From Staphylococcus equorum (GTDB lineage Bacteria > Bacillota > Bacilli > Staphylococcales > Staphylococcaceae): 64,000 bases of DNA. The stretch is from positions 82,952-146,951 of the forward strand of contig NZ_JAMBPV010000006.1 of assembly GCF_029531845.1 (NCBI RefSeq). The letters run 5' to 3'. Position 1 is the stretch's first letter. Every line of letters starts with the position of its first letter. The position numbers were made by a program, and so were the translations under genes. Below are positions 48,765 to 58,499 of the stretch, in pieces. The notes under the pieces were generated by a model that had not been told where the DNA came from, searched no databases, and worked only from the letters and a program-made list of their open reading frames with translations.

Positions 48765-48870
48765 AATTCATTTTAATTTTGTTAAACTTATTAACAACAC
48801 TAATAGACTCGTATGGTTAGAGTTGATTGTTGACGATAACCAACTATTGCAAAAAGGGGGAAGTTAATAA

Positions 48871-49089
48871 ATGGCTAAACAAGATGTTATTGAATTAGAA
48901 GGTACTGTGTTAGATACTTTACCAAATGCAATGTTTAAAGTAGAATTAGAAAATGGTCATGAGATTTTAGCTCACGTAAGTGGTAAAATCAGAATGAATT
49001 ATATTCGTATTCTGCCTGGCGACAAAGTAACTGTAGAAATGTCTCCGTACGATTTAACGCGCGGAAGAATTACGTATCGTTATAAGTAA
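48871..49089 (+). CDS. infA: Translation initiation factor IF-1
   Basis: IF-1, 72 residues, an S1/OB-fold factor that binds the A-site during initiation. [21 protein letters not shown] and the C-terminal [12 protein letters not shown] are conserved. ATG after AAAGGGGG. No map gene precedes it, unlike in Bacillus. Confidence 0.98.
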
Positions 49090-49108
49090 TCGTCACTCCA
49101 TAATATAG

Positions 49109-49234
<126 letters not shown>

Positions 49235-49255
49235 TAAAGAGAGGTGTAAATAATT

Positions 49256-49621
49256 ATGGCACGTATTGCAGGAGTAGATATTCCACGTGAAAAACGTATT
49301 GTTATTTCATTAACTTATGTATATGGTATCGGTACTACGACAGCGAATAAAATTGCTGAAGAAGCTAACGTTTCACCAGACACACGCGTTAACGAATTAA
49401 CTGATGATGAATTAGGTCGTATCCGTGAAGTAGTAGATAGCTATAAAGTAGAAGGTGACTTACGTCGTGAGCAAAACTTAAACATTAAACGTTTAATGGA
49501 AATCTCATCATACCGTGGTATCCGTCACCGTCGTGGCTTACCAGTACGCGGACAAAAGACTAAGAACAATGCTCGTACTCGTAAAGGCCCAGTTAAAACT
49601 GTAGCTAACAAGAAAAAATAA
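49256..49621 (+). CDS. rpsM: Ribosomal protein S13
   Basis: Small-subunit protein S13, 121 residues, contacting P-site tRNA and the 50S bridge. [21 protein letters not shown] at the start, [21 protein letters not shown] and the Lys/Arg-rich tail are conserved. ATG after GAGAGGTG. Confidence 0.98.
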   Translation: MARIAGVDIPREKRIVISLTYVYGIGTTTANKIAEEANVSPDTRVNELTDDELGRIREVVDSYKVEGDLRREQNLNIKRLMEISSYRGIRHRRGLPVRGQKTKNNARTRKGPVKTVANKKK

Positions 49622-49644
49622 TAGGTAAAGGAGGCAAAATTTAA

Positions 49645-50034
49645 ATGGCACGTAAACAAGTATCTCGTAAACGTAGAGTGAAAAAGAATATTGAAAATGG
49701 TGTGGCTCATATCCGTTCAACATTCAATAATACAATCGTAACAATTACTGATGAATTTGGTAATGCGTTATCATGGTCATCAGCAGGTGCACTTGGATTC
49801 AAAGGATCAAAAAAATCAACTCCATTCGCAGCTCAAATGGCATCAGAAACTGCTGCTAAATCAGCTATGGAACATGGTTTGAAATCTGTTGAAGTCACTG
49901 TAAAAGGCCCAGGTCCTGGTCGTGAATCAGCTATCCGTGCATTACAATCAGCTGGATTAGATGTAACTGCAATCCGTGACGTTACTCCAGTTCCACATAA
50001 TGGTTGTCGTCCACCAAAACGTCGTCGCGTATAA
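49645..50034 (+). CDS. rpsK: Ribosomal protein S11
   Basis: Small-subunit protein S11, 129 residues, at the platform. [36 protein letters not shown] and the C-terminal [18 protein letters not shown] are conserved. ATG follows AAGGAGG by 8 nt. Confidence 0.98.
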   Translation: MARKQVSRKRRVKKNIENGVAHIRSTFNNTIVTITDEFGNALSWSSAGALGFKGSKKSTPFAAQMASETAAKSAMEHGLKSVEVTVKGPGPGRESAIRALQSAGLDVTAIRDVTPVPHNGCRPPKRRRV

Positions 50035-50111
50035 TTTTATTGTTATTGTCGCAGGTCACTGAGAAATTACAGTACAAATCAAGTCGACGTAATCAAGGAG
50101 GATATTTGTAA

Positions 50112-51056
50112 ATGATTGAAATCGAAAAACCTAGAATTGAAACAATTGAAATTAGTGATGATGCTAAATTCGGTAAGTTCGTTGTTGAACCACTAGAACG
50201 TGGCTACGGTACTACACTAGGAAACTCCTTACGTCGTATCCTACTATCTTCATTACCAGGTGCAGCCGTTAAATACATTGAAATCGAAGGCGTATTACAT
50301 GAATTCTCAGCTATAGATAATGTTGTTGAAGATGTTTCTGCAATTATTATGAACATCAAAAAACTAGCATTAAAAATCTATTCTGAAGAAGAAAAAACTT
50401 TGGAAATCGATGTTAAAGATGAAGGCGAAGTAACTGCAAGTGACATTACTCATGATAGTGATGTAGAGATACTGAATCCTGAAATTAAAATTGCAACAGT
50501 TTCTAAGGGTGGACATTTAAAAATCCGTCTAGTTGCTAATAAAGGTAGAGGCTACGCATTAGCAGAACAAAATAACACTAGTGATTTACCAATTGGTGTA
50601 ATTCCAGTTGATTCATTATATTCACCTGTAGAACGTGTTAACTATACTGTAGAAAACACGCGCGTAGGTCAAAGTAGTGATTTTGATAAATTAACGTTAG
50701 ATGTTTGGACTAATGGTTCTATAACGCCACAAGAGTCTGTTTCATTAGCTGCAAAAATCTTAACTGAACATTTGAATATCTTTGTTGGATTAACTGATGA
50801 AGCACAAAATGCTGAAATCATGATTGAAAAAGAAGAAGATCAAAAAGAAAAAGTTCTTGAAATGTCAATTGAAGAATTAGATTTATCTGTACGTTCTTAC
50901 AACTGTTTAAAACGCGCAGGTATCAACTCTGTACAAGAGTTAGCTGATAAATCAGAAGCTGACATGATGAAAGTCCGTAATTTAGGTCGCAAATCTTTAG
51001 AAGAAGTTAAATATAAACTTGAAGATTTAGGTTTAGGCTTAAGAAAAGAAGATTAA
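50112..51056 (+). CDS. rpoA: RNA polymerase alpha subunit
   Basis: Alpha subunit, 314 residues. The N-terminal dimerisation and assembly domain has [29 protein letters not shown] linker of about 20 residues follows, then the C-terminal DNA and activator-binding domain with [22 protein letters not shown] (about 245-266) and the helix-hairpin-helix [14 protein letters not shown] after AAGGAGG. A 77-nt gap separates it from rpsK. Confidence 0.98.
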   Translation: MIEIEKPRIETIEISDDAKFGKFVVEPLERGYGTTLGNSLRRILLSSLPGAAVKYIEIEGVLHEFSAIDNVVEDVSAIIMNIKKLALKIYSEEEKTLEIDVKDEGEVTASDITHDSDVEILNPEIKIATVSKGGHLKIRLVANKGRGYALAEQNNTSDLPIGVIPVDSLYSPVERVNYTVENTRVGQSSDFDKLTLDVWTNGSITPQESVSLAAKILTEHLNIFVGLTDEAQNAEIMIEKEEDQKEKVLEMSIEELDLSVRSYNCLKRAGINSVQELADKSEADMMKVRNLGRKSLEEVKYKLEDLGLGLRKED

Positions 51057-51074
51057 TATAAAGGAGGTTAACTC

Positions 51075-51443
51075 ATGGGTTACAGAAAATTAGGTCGTAC
51101 TTCTGATCAACGTAAGGCTATGTTACGCGATTTAGCTACTTCACTTATCGTTAGTGAACGTGTTGAAACTACAGAAGCACGTGCAAAAGAACTACGTAGT
51201 GTTGTTGAAAAATTAATCACTTTAGGTAAAAAAGGAGATTTAGCTTCTCGTCGTCAAGCTGCTAAAACTTTGCGCAATGTTGAAATCTTAAATGATGATG
51301 AATCAATTCAAACTGCACTACAAAAATTATTCGGTGAAGTTGCTGAACGTTATACAGAACGTCAAGGCGGTTACACTCGTATTCTTAAAGTAGGCCCTCG
51401 TCGCGGTGACGGAGCTGAATCAGTAATTATCGAATTAGTTTAA
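51075..51443 (+). CDS. rplQ: Ribosomal protein L17
   Basis: Large-subunit protein L17, 122 residues. [21 protein letters not shown] at the N-terminus and [24 protein letters not shown] at the end are conserved. ATG after AAAGGAGGT. Last gene of the S10-spc-alpha block. Confidence 0.98.
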   Translation: MGYRKLGRTSDQRKAMLRDLATSLIVSERVETTEARAKELRSVVEKLITLGKKGDLASRRQAAKTLRNVEILNDDESIQTALQKLFGEVAERYTERQGGYTRILKVGPRRGDGAESVIIELV

Positions 51444-51526
51444 TTTAAATATACGTACTACTATGTATAAAGCAAATGAGTGCAACGATAATGTTTGCCA
51501 CATACAAATATTGTCTAGCTCAGAGT

Positions 51527-51593
51527 ACCCCATCAAACTTAATAAACTTTAAAGCGTGAACTCAAAAATATGATGGGGTGCGCGCTTTTTTTT
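51527..51593 (+). terminator. Terminator of the ribosomal protein block, pseudoknot-capable
   Basis: AAAGCGTG (51551-51558) pairs with CGCGCTTT (51581-51588, one G-U), directly followed by more Ts, a normal terminator. The loop also contains TGATGGGGT (51571-51579), the exact complement of ACCCCATCA at 51527-51535 upstream. The order of the four strands is that of an H-type pseudoknot, or of two mutually exclusive hairpins. Confidence 0.7.
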
Positions 51594-51640
51594 ATGCCCC
51601 CTTAATTCCATAGGAATTAAGGGGGCATAATGCATTTGTT
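51593..51640 (+). terminator. Second strong hairpin after rplQ
   Basis: A perfect 17-bp stem: 51593-51609 (TATGCCCCCTTAATTCC) with 51613-51629 (GGAATTAAGGGGGCATA), loop of 3 nt. Only a weak T-rich stretch (TTTGTTTT) follows a few bases later. It is probably a back-up terminator or bidirectional barrier. Confidence 0.7.
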
Positions 51641-51857
51641 TTACAAAATTGGACATCTAATTCTTTGTTTCCCAAATAATTTAGATGTGCACCTACGCTA
51701 AAGTGCATATATAGGAAGAACTAATTTAATTGAAGTCTAAAAGCACTTTTTTATAGCAGTGTTTCTTTAGACTTTACTAGTGCTTCTTTAGAAAGTTTGA
51801 TGTAAAATAGGATGAGTATACAACAATGATTAAAATAAATTTTGGGAGGCAATTGAT
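51641..51857. promoter_or_regulatory. Region between rplQ terminators and ecfA1
   Basis: No ORF. It contains another inverted repeat, ACATCTAA (51653-51660) / TTAGATGT (51681-51688), and repeated pieces around AAGCACT/TAGTGCTT and TTTAGACTTTA. I cannot place a confident promoter for ecfA1 here. Its ribosome site is GGGAGG at 51844-51849. Confidence 0.4.
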
Positions 51858-52667
51858 ATGAAAGCGCAGAATAATATTATTACATTTAATCATGTTTCAT
51901 TTAAATATAATAGTGATGAACGATTTGCGTTAAATGACGTATCTTTTGAGATTCCAAAAGGAAAATGGACATCAATCGTAGGCCATAATGGCTCAGGTAA
52001 GTCTACTATCGCTAAATTAATGATAGGCATAGAGTCACCATTTGATGGTGATATTTACTTGCGAAATAGATTAGTTAGCGAAGACAATTTGAGTTACTTA
52101 AGACAACACATAGGTATTGTGTTCCAAAATCCTGAAAATCAATTTGTCGGCTCTACAGTCGAATATGATGTTGCATTTGGTTTAGAAAATAATGGTGTTA
52201 CATACGAAAGTATGCAAATAATTGTGCCTGAAGCATTAACTGACGTAGAAATGTTAGATAGAGCTACATACGAACCACAATCTCTCTCAGGAGGGCAAAA
52301 ACAACGTGTTGCAATTGCAGGGGTTCTTGCTTTGAATACAGATATTATTATATTAGACGAAGCTACATCTATGTTAGATCCTGCTGGTAGAAATGAGTTG
52401 CTTTCATTGATTCATCGTTTAAAAGATGAAAAAGATGTTACGATTGTTTCAATTACACATGATTTGTCAGAGGCAGTAGAAGCTGACCATGTAGTGGTAT
52501 TAAATGAAGGTACTGTATATCAAACGGGATTACCACAAGAAATTTTTAGTGATGGTAATGAACTCACACAGATTGGTTTAGATCTTCCATTTTCGATGCG
52601 AATGAATCAGCAGTTATTAGGTTTCACTGATTACATAACTTATGAAGGGTTGGTAAGAAAATTATGA
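51858..52667 (+). CDS. ecfA1: Energy-coupling factor transporter ATPase EcfA1
   Basis: One of two different ATPases of the shared (group II) ECF vitamin importer, 269 residues (older name CbiO1). Walker [11 protein letters not shown] (about 42-51), Q-loop [10 protein letters not shown] (ECF-type), signature LSGGQKQR, Walker [14 protein letters not shown] and the switch His in [11 protein letters not shown] after GGGAGG. It overlaps ecfA2 by 4 nt. With EcfA2 and EcfT it drives S-components such as BioY at 5877. Confidence 0.96.
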   Translation: MKAQNNIITFNHVSFKYNSDERFALNDVSFEIPKGKWTSIVGHNGSGKSTIAKLMIGIESPFDGDIYLRNRLVSEDNLSYLRQHIGIVFQNPENQFVGSTVEYDVAFGLENNGVTYESMQIIVPEALTDVEMLDRATYEPQSLSGGQKQRVAIAGVLALNTDIIILDEATSMLDPAGRNELLSLIHRLKDEKDVTIVSITHDLSEAVEADHVVVLNEGTVYQTGLPQEIFSDGNELTQIGLDLPFSMRMNQQLLGFTDYITYEGLVRKL

Positions 52668-53527
52668 CAGTTCATTTTAACCAAGTTAGTTATGTATATC
52701 AAAATGGTACACCGTTTGAACATCTCGCGTTGGAAGACATTGTCACGACATTTGAACAAGGGAAATACTATGCTGTGATCGGACAAACTGGTTCTGGTAA
52801 ATCTACATTGATTCAACATTTTAATGGACTTTTAAAGCCCTCTACTGGTGCGTTAGAAGTAGATGATATAACAGTCACCCATAAGACTAAAGATAAGTTT
52901 TTAAAGCAAGTACGTAAAAGAGTAGGGGTTGTATTTCAATTTCCGGAGTCACAACTATTCGAAGATTCAGTTGAAAGAGAGATTCTTTTTGGTCCTCAAA
53001 ACTTTAATATGCCTCTGAACGAGGTGAAAGAACGTGCATTTCGATTACTATTAGAATTTGGTTTTAACAGGGATATACTACAGCAGTCTCCTTTTCAGAT
53101 GTCAGGTGGTCAAATGAGAAAGATCGCAATTACATCAATATTGGCAATGGATCCAGATATTGTTATTTTAGATGAGCCTACTGCGGGTCTTGATCCAAAA
53201 AGTAGAAAACAAATCATGGAATTAATAAAAAAACTTCAAGTAGAACAACAAAAAACAATCATCCTTGTAACTCATGAAATGAACGATGTGGCAAAATATG
53301 TAGATGAAGTTAAAATTATGAATGATGGTAAACTTATTGAATCATGTACGCCACGTAAGCTATTTAGTGATACGAATTATGTGAATCAAATGCATTTAGA
53401 TGTGCCCAATATCGTGAAACTGCAAAGAGATATTGAAGATAAACATCAATATTATTTCAATAAAATCGCATTAACTGAAGCAGAATTTATTGAAATGTAT
53501 AAGGAGTGGCAACAAAATGCGAGATAA
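52664..53527 (+). CDS. ecfA2: Energy-coupling factor transporter ATPase EcfA2
   Basis: Second ECF ATPase, 287 residues (CbiO2). Walker [11 protein letters not shown] (about 39-48), [11 protein letters not shown], signature MSGGQMRK, Walker [30 protein letters not shown]. The C-terminal ~50-residue extension is typical of the second ATPase. ATG overlaps the ecfA1 stop (ATGA). Its last 11 nt overlap ecfT, so all three are coupled. Confidence 0.96.
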   Translation: MTVHFNQVSYVYQNGTPFEHLALEDIVTTFEQGKYYAVIGQTGSGKSTLIQHFNGLLKPSTGALEVDDITVTHKTKDKFLKQVRKRVGVVFQFPESQLFEDSVEREILFGPQNFNMPLNEVKERAFRLLLEFGFNRDILQQSPFQMSGGQMRKIAITSILAMDPDIVILDEPTAGLDPKSRKQIMELIKKLQVEQQKTIILVTHEMNDVAKYVDEVKIMNDGKLIESCTPRKLFSDTNYVNQMHLDVPNIVKLQRDIEDKHQYYFNKIALTEAEFIEMYKEWQQNAR

Positions 53528-54323
53528 ATTTATCATAGGTCGCTATCTTCCGTTAGATACAATAATCCATCGTTTGGACCCACGTTCAAAATTGATATTT
53601 GTCTTCTTCTTTATTGTATTAATCTTTTTTGCACATTCGTTCGCTACTTATTTTTGGTTGTTTCTATTAATTTTAATTTTCATGAAATTAGCCCATATCA
53701 AATTATGGTTTTTAGTAAAAGGATTGACGCCGATTTGGATATTTCTAATATTTACCTTTCTGATGCATTTATTTCTAACCAAAGGTGGCACAAGAATATT
53801 TGAGCTTTCATTCATCTCCATTGATACACATGGTATTTTAGAAGGTATTTATATTGTTTTGAGGCTAATGTTTATCATTATGATTTCAACGATATTAACG
53901 TTAACTACTAGTCCAATTGACTTAACAGATGCATTTGAAAGACTATTATCACCATTGAAACTAGTAAAGATACCTGTGCATCTATTGAGCATGATGATGT
54001 CAATCGCATTACGATTTATTCCAACACTAATGAATGAGTTAGATAAAATTATTTTAGCCCAAAAATCTCGCGGCTCAGAAATAAGCTCTGGAGGATTGGT
54101 TAATCGAGTTAAGGCATTTATTCCATTATTGATTCCATTGTTTATTTCTGCGTTTCAAAGAGCAGAAGATTTAGCTATTGCAATGGAAGTAAGAGGTTAC
54201 GACACTAAAAAACAACGTACGAGTTATCGCAAGTTGCAATGGCAGCGGACAGATGTTTTAGTGCTCGCATTGTTAATTCCCATAGCAGTGTTATTATTTG
54301 TTTTAAAATTTATAGGAGTGTAA
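53517..54323 (+). CDS. ecfT: Energy-coupling factor transporter transmembrane protein EcfT
   Basis: The membrane scaffold of the ECF importer, 268 residues: several N-terminal membrane helices after [19 protein letters not shown], then the two coupling helices with Ala-Arg-Gly-type motifs (AQKSRG and AMEVRGYD) that sit on the two ATPases. ATG at 53517 lies 8 nt after AAGGAG; the longer frame from 53490 only overlaps ecfA2. truA follows after 3 nt, a usual arrangement. Confidence 0.95.
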   Translation: MRDKFIIGRYLPLDTIIHRLDPRSKLIFVFFFIVLIFFAHSFATYFWLFLLILIFMKLAHIKLWFLVKGLTPIWIFLIFTFLMHLFLTKGGTRIFELSFISIDTHGILEGIYIVLRLMFIIMISTILTLTTSPIDLTDAFERLLSPLKLVKIPVHLLSMMMSIALRFIPTLMNELDKIILAQKSRGSEISSGGLVNRVKAFIPLLIPLFISAFQRAEDLAIAMEVRGYDTKKQRTSYRKLQWQRTDVLVLALLIPIAVLLFVLKFIGV

Positions 54324-54326
54324 TGC

Positions 54327-55124
54327 ATGATGCGCGTTTTAGTAAATATTTCATACCAAGGAAGTCAGTTTCTTGGTTTTCAAATACAACAAAATGGTAG
54401 AACAGTACAGCAACAGTTTGAGAAAATACTTAAAAGAATGCATAAACGCCATGTGCGAATTCATCCAAGTAGTAGAACAGATAGAGGTGTCCATGCGCTA
54501 GAGCAATATTTTCATTTTGACACAGAATTGAATATCGCTGCGCCACAATGGAAGTACGTAATGAACCGTGCTTTGCCTGATGATATTTGTGTGAATGATG
54601 TAACGATTGTCGACGATGATTTTCATTGTAGATATGATTGTGTCGGAAAGTCTTATCGTTATAAAGTTTATCAATCTGAGCATAAGGATCCTTTCCAATG
54701 TGGTTTAAAAACATATATTGCTGATTCATTGGATATTGAAAAAATGAATAGGGCAGCCCAATTATTTGTAGGAACACATGATTTTACGGGATTTTGTTCA
54801 CAAAAAACAGAAGTAGAGAATAAAGTTCGTACATTGTATGAAAGTCGTATTAAAATTACAGAAAATGGTCTAGATTATATTGTCACAGGGTCAGGATTCC
54901 TATATAATATGGTACGTGTGCTTATGGCGTTTCTGATAGAAGTTGGAAAAGGAAAGCGTAATCCAGAAGAGGTACCTGAACTATTAATGACGAAAGATCG
55001 TAATCAAGTTCCGTATACTGCACCAGCAGAAGGATTATATTTAGAGCGAATTTATTTGACATCTTCAGCGTTAATCAATGACTTTGGTAGTGATATAAAA
55101 ATACATCAAAAAAAATCATCATAA
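54327..55124 (+). CDS. truA: tRNA pseudouridine synthase A
   Basis: Isomerises uridines 38-40 in the anticodon stem of tRNAs. It has 265 residues with [19 protein letters not shown] at the N-terminus, catalytic Asp in [10 protein letters not shown] (about 50-59), [26 protein letters not shown] and [16 protein letters not shown] at 54327 or 54330, both after AGGAGTG; the first has 8-nt spacing. Last gene of the ecf-truA operon. Confidence 0.96.
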   Translation: MMRVLVNISYQGSQFLGFQIQQNGRTVQQQFEKILKRMHKRHVRIHPSSRTDRGVHALEQYFHFDTELNIAAPQWKYVMNRALPDDICVNDVTIVDDDFHCRYDCVGKSYRYKVYQSEHKDPFQCGLKTYIADSLDIEKMNRAAQLFVGTHDFTGFCSQKTEVENKVRTLYESRIKITENGLDYIVTGSGFLYNMVRVLMAFLIEVGKGKRNPEEVPELLMTKDRNQVPYTAPAEGLYLERIYLTSSALINDFGSDIKIHQKKSS

Positions 55125-55139
55125 AATGATTAAATAAGA

Positions 55140-55168
55140 TTGACAAAACGACTTAAAAATTATACGAT
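55140..55168 (+). promoter_or_regulatory. Promoter of rplM-rpsI
   Basis: A perfect -35 TTGACA (55140-55145), a 17-nt spacer, and -10 TACGAT (55163-55168). It would start a leader of about 165 nt before rplM. Confidence 0.75.
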
Positions 55169-55174
55169 TACTAA

Positions 55175-55325
55175 CGGTATTGTTTTATATCACCCACGAT
55201 AAGCCCCGGAATCTTATTGTGTAACAAGATATAGAAGCACGTAGAACAAGAACAAAAAAATTAACAAAATAAATGACATCTAAACTTAAAAGTAATAACT
55301 ATTAAACAAGAAACATTTATTTATT
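55175..55325 (+). promoter_or_regulatory. L13-leader-like structured 5' UTR of rplM
   Basis: Contains a 9-bp hairpin CACGATAAG (55195-55203) / CTTATTGTG (55213-55221) with a CCCCGGAAT loop, conspicuous in the AT-rich context. Leaders before rplM-rpsI in Firmicutes form the known L13 leader family, thought to be an autoregulatory binding site. Assignment rests on position and structure, not on a covariance search. Confidence 0.6.
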
Positions 55326-55341
55326 CTAGGAGGACAATTAT

Positions 55342-55779
55342 ATGCGTCAAACATTTATGGCTAATGAATCAAACATTGAGCGCAAATGGTATGTTATTGA
55401 TGCTGAAGATAAAACACTTGGTCGTTTATCATCAGAGGTAGCAACTATTTTACGCGGTAAAAATAAAGCAACTTATACACCACACGTTGATACAGGTGAT
55501 TATGTGATTATCGTCAACGCTTCAAAAATACATTTTACAGGTAACAAAGAACAAGATAAAATGTATTACCGTCACTCAAACCACCCAGGCGGAATCAAAT
55601 CAATTTCTGCTGGTGAGTTAAAAGCTAAGAACCCAGAACGTTTACTTGAAAATTCAATTAAAGGTATGCTACCAAGCACGCGTTTAGGCGAAAAACAAGG
55701 TAAAAAATTATTTGTATATGGTGGCGCTGAACATCCACACGCTGCACAACAACCAGAAAACTACGAGTTACGTGGTTAA
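55342..55779 (+). CDS. rplM: Ribosomal protein L13
   Basis: Large-subunit protein L13, 145 residues, an early assembly protein. [22 protein letters not shown] near the start, [11 protein letters not shown] and [19 protein letters not shown] are conserved. ATG after AGGAGG. Co-transcribed with rpsI after 19 nt. Confidence 0.98.
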   Translation: MRQTFMANESNIERKWYVIDAEDKTLGRLSSEVATILRGKNKATYTPHVDTGDYVIIVNASKIHFTGNKEQDKMYYRHSNHPGGIKSISAGELKAKNPERLLENSIKGMLPSTRLGEKQGKKLFVYGGAEHPHAAQQPENYELRG

Positions 55780-55798
55780 TTAAAAGGAGGAAATTACA

Positions 55799-56191
55799 TT
55801 GGCACAAGTTGAATATAGAGGCACAGGCCGTCGTAAAAACTCAGTAGCACGTGTACGTTTAGTACCAGGTGAAGGTAACATTACTGTTAATGGCAGCGAT
55901 GTACGTAGCTACTTACCATTTGAATCATTAATTTTAGACATAAACCAACCGTTTGAGGTTACAGAAACTAAAGGTAACTATGATGTTTTAGTTAACGTTC
56001 ATGGCGGTGGATTTACTGGACAAGCTCAAGCAATCCGTCATGGTATTGCTCGTGCATTATTAGAAGCAGATCCTGAATACAGAGGTTCTTTAAAACGCGC
56101 TGGATTACTTACTCGTGATCCTCGTATGAAAGAACGTAAAAAACCAGGTCTTAAAAAAGCTCGTCGTTCACCACAGTTCTCAAAACGTTAA
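55799..56191 (+). CDS. rpsI: Ribosomal protein S9
   Basis: Small-subunit protein S9, 130 residues, whose C-terminal tail ([12 protein letters not shown]) reaches the P-site t[42 protein letters not shown] and [13 protein letters not shown] are conserved. The start is TTG at 55799 after AAAGGAGG; no ATG fits. Last gene of rplM-rpsI. Confidence 0.97.
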   Translation: MAQVEYRGTGRRKNSVARVRLVPGEGNITVNGSDVRSYLPFESLILDINQPFEVTETKGNYDVLVNVHGGGFTGQAQAIRHGIARALLEADPEYRGSLKRAGLLTRDPRMKERKKPGLKKARRSPQFSKR

Positions 56192-56272
56192 TATTATTAC
56201 TGCAACTGTTGCGAACTTGTTCGTTGTCAGATACAGTACGAAAATTAGTGTAGACACTTTGTGTTCGATATT

Positions 56273-56313
56273 AAAAAGCACTTTCCAATTATATTGGAGA
56301 GTGCTTTTTTTGT
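56273..56313 (+). terminator. Rho-independent terminator of rplM-rpsI
   Basis: AAAAAGCACTTTCCAA (56273-56288) pairs with TTGGAGAGTGCTTTTT (56294-56309, one G-U), followed by more Ts. Confidence 0.9.
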
Positions 56314-56404
56314 ATTACAAAATAAAATTTTATTTTAAAACGTTAAGTATGATAAGATATTGGGTAATTAAAGAAAATAACTCTATAATATAAGGCGTGA
56401 TTGC

Positions 56405-57283
56405 ATGGAATATAAAAAGAATTCTCGTAATTTTTACACAGTACTACTTATCATTTTGCTCGTTGCCTTATTAAGTGTAGTTATTTTAGTAATTAAATAT
56501 TATGGAAATAACGAACATCCTGTCAGAAGTGATTCCGAGGAAGCGATACCTACATTTTACCTTCATGGATATAAAGGCTCAGCTGATTCAGGGAATTTTC
56601 TAGTAAATTCAGCTATTAAGTCAGGTGCATCAAAAGAGGTTATTCAAGCCTATGTTTCATCTGATGGAAAGGTGACATTCGATGGAAATTTAACGAGTAA
56701 ATCAAAATATCCAATTATTAAAATTAAGTTAGAAGATAATAATAATGAAAATGTAGAAAAAAATGCGAAATGGATAAGAAATGCCATCGTTGCAACGAAC
56801 TATCAATATAACTTTGAAAAATTTAATTTTGTCGCGCATTCTATGAGTAATAAATCATTTAGCTACTATATGTTAAATTATGGAGACGATGAACAACTAC
56901 CTACTTTAAATAAAGTGGTAAATTTAGCAGGTAACTTTAATGGTGAGGTAGATGTAGATGGCAAAAAATTAAATATTGAATTAGGTAAAAATGGTAAACC
57001 TGATAAAATGATGAATGATTATAAAGAATTACGAGCTATGAAACATAAATATCCTGATAACGTAAATGTATTAAATATATATGGAGACATAGAAGATGGC
57101 ACTGATTCAGATGGTAGGGTGACTAATGTATCTTCAAGGTCATTAAAATATTTATTAGGTGACAACGTAAAATCATATGATGAATTTAAAGTGCATGGAC
57201 CTAATGCAGAGCATGGAAAACTAGCAAATAATAAAAAAGTGCAAGATAAAATAAATGGATTCTTATGGGATAAGGATCTGTAG
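56405..57283 (+). CDS. Membrane-anchored alpha/beta hydrolase, DUF915 type
   Basis: A 292-residue protein with one N-terminal membrane anchor (about 10-30) and an extracellular alpha/beta-hydrolase domain of the DUF915 family. IPTFYLHGYKGS forms the oxyanion-hole region, FVAHSMSNKSF holds the probable nucleophile Ser (AHSMS), VVNLAGNFNG follows, and HGPNAEHGKLANN carries the probable catalytic His. Substrate unknown. ATG start with AAGGCGTG upstream. Monocistronic, between strong terminators. Confidence 0.85.
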   Translation: MEYKKNSRNFYTVLLIILLVALLSVVILVIKYYGNNEHPVRSDSEEAIPTFYLHGYKGSADSGNFLVNSAIKSGASKEVIQAYVSSDGKVTFDGNLTSKSKYPIIKIKLEDNNNENVEKNAKWIRNAIVATNYQYNFEKFNFVAHSMSNKSFSYYMLNYGDDEQLPTLNKVVNLAGNFNGEVDVDGKKLNIELGKNGKPDKMMNDYKELRAMKHKYPDNVNVLNIYGDIEDGTDSDGRVTNVSSRSLKYLLGDNVKSYDEFKVHGPNAEHGKLANNKKVQDKINGFLWDKDL

Positions 57284-57298
57284 ATTAAAATATTATGC

Positions 57299-57351
57299 AA
57301 AAAAGCAACATATCAGTCAATAAAATAAATTGAGTGATATGTTGCTTTTAT
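57299..57351. terminator. Bidirectional terminator between the DUF915 gene and the LLM gene
   Basis: A 15-bp stem AAAAGCAACATATCA (57301-57315) / TGATATGTTGCTTTT (57335-57349) with an inner TCAA/TTGA pairing. A-run and T-run flanks serve the convergent genes. Confidence 0.88.
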
Positions 57352-57353
57352 TA

Positions 57354-58352
57354 TTATTCTGTCATATTTTCTTTAGCGATTAACTTTAACAGTGTTTTAC
57401 GGTGTGTCTCACCAAAAACATGTGGTTGAATCATGATTTCGTCAGCGCTAAATCTTAAAGCAACATCATTTAATTTTTTCATAACATCAGTAGGTAAACC
57501 TGAAATAACTCTATTTTGATTATGATTCATTTTGTCTTCTTCCCGTTTTGAGAGCTGTCGATGCATTGCAAATTCAATTGAAGGATAAAATTCAGGCTGA
57601 TCCAAATAACTAATGCGCACTAACCATAAATGAAATGCACGCTCTAATTGAGTGATTAGTGATTGGTGTTCCGCAGTAATCACAAACGTAGAAATAATTA
57701 CATAAGATTCACTTTGAGGATGAAATTGTTTAAATAAGTCTCGATAATGATTAATAACATTTTCAGTATTGTGGTTAGCTTGGCCCATAAGCGCAATCAC
57801 GAAAGGTAACCCCTTTTCTGCAGCAATCGCAGCACTTTGTTTACTCATACCTAATATATACATACTTGGCTTAGTAGTGATTAATGGTGTTGCTTGTAAA
57901 CCTTTAAAACGATGATTATGATTAGTGTCATCATTAAAATAATGCATTAAATCATTAATTTGTGTTTTATAACTTATAGTCTTTGTTTTAGTTTCATTTA
58001 AAGCATGATTTACATTTTTAAAGCTAGGGGAACGCCCTGTGCCTAAATCGACACGCCCAGGGTGGCGCGCTTCCATTAATTTCAATTGTTCTGCAATTTT
58101 ATATGCACTATAATGAGGCAGCATAATACCGCCACTTCCAATATGAATGGAAGATGTTTGTTCTAAAAGCGACATCATAACCATTTCAGGCGCACTAGAG
58201 GCTACAGAGAATACTTGATGATGCTCTGCAACCCAATAGCGATAAAAGCCTAATGACTCAGCTAATTGAGCTAATTCAACAGTATGATTCAAAGCTTGTG
58301 TCGCGTTGCGCCCTTCAAAAATTGGAACGTAGTCTAAAATACTTAGCTTCAC
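57354..58352 (-). CDS. LLM-class flavin-dependent oxidoreductase
   Basis: A luciferase-like (bacterial TIM-barrel) monooxygenase of the MsnO8/single-component type, 332 residues. LAQLAESLGFYRYWVAEHHQV, the cis-peptide region SAPEMVMMSLLEQTSSIHIGSGGIMLPHY, GRVDLGTGRSP and LGMSKQSAAIAAEKGLPFVI are typical. It would use reduced FMN to oxidise an unknown substrate. ATG start with AAGGAG upstream. Divergent from the two oxidoreductase genes at 58500 and 59529, with no proven link. Confidence 0.88.
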   Translation of the reverse strand: MKLSILDYVPIFEGRNATQALNHTVELAQLAESLGFYRYWVAEHHQVFSVASSAPEMVMMSLLEQTSSIHIGSGGIMLPHYSAYKIAEQLKLMEARHPGRVDLGTGRSPSFKNVNHALNETKTKTISYKTQINDLMHYFNDDTNHNHRFKGLQATPLITTKPSMYILGMSKQSAAIAAEKGLPFVIALMGQANHNTENVINHYRDLFKQFHPQSESYVIISTFVITAEHQSLITQLERAFHLWLVRISYLDQPEFYPSIEFAMHRQLSKREEDKMNHNQNRVISGLPTDVMKKLNDVALRFSADEIMIQPHVFGETHRKTLLKLIAKENMTE

Positions 58353-58499
58353 ATAAATATCTCCTTACTAGTTTATATCAGTTTGTACATGAATTTAACA
58401 TAAGCATAACATGACTATATAGAGCTGAATAAGCGATTTGATTGATTGCACGGTTGTATCACTATAAAATGAAAGAAAATAGAGAATGGAGGCAATATA

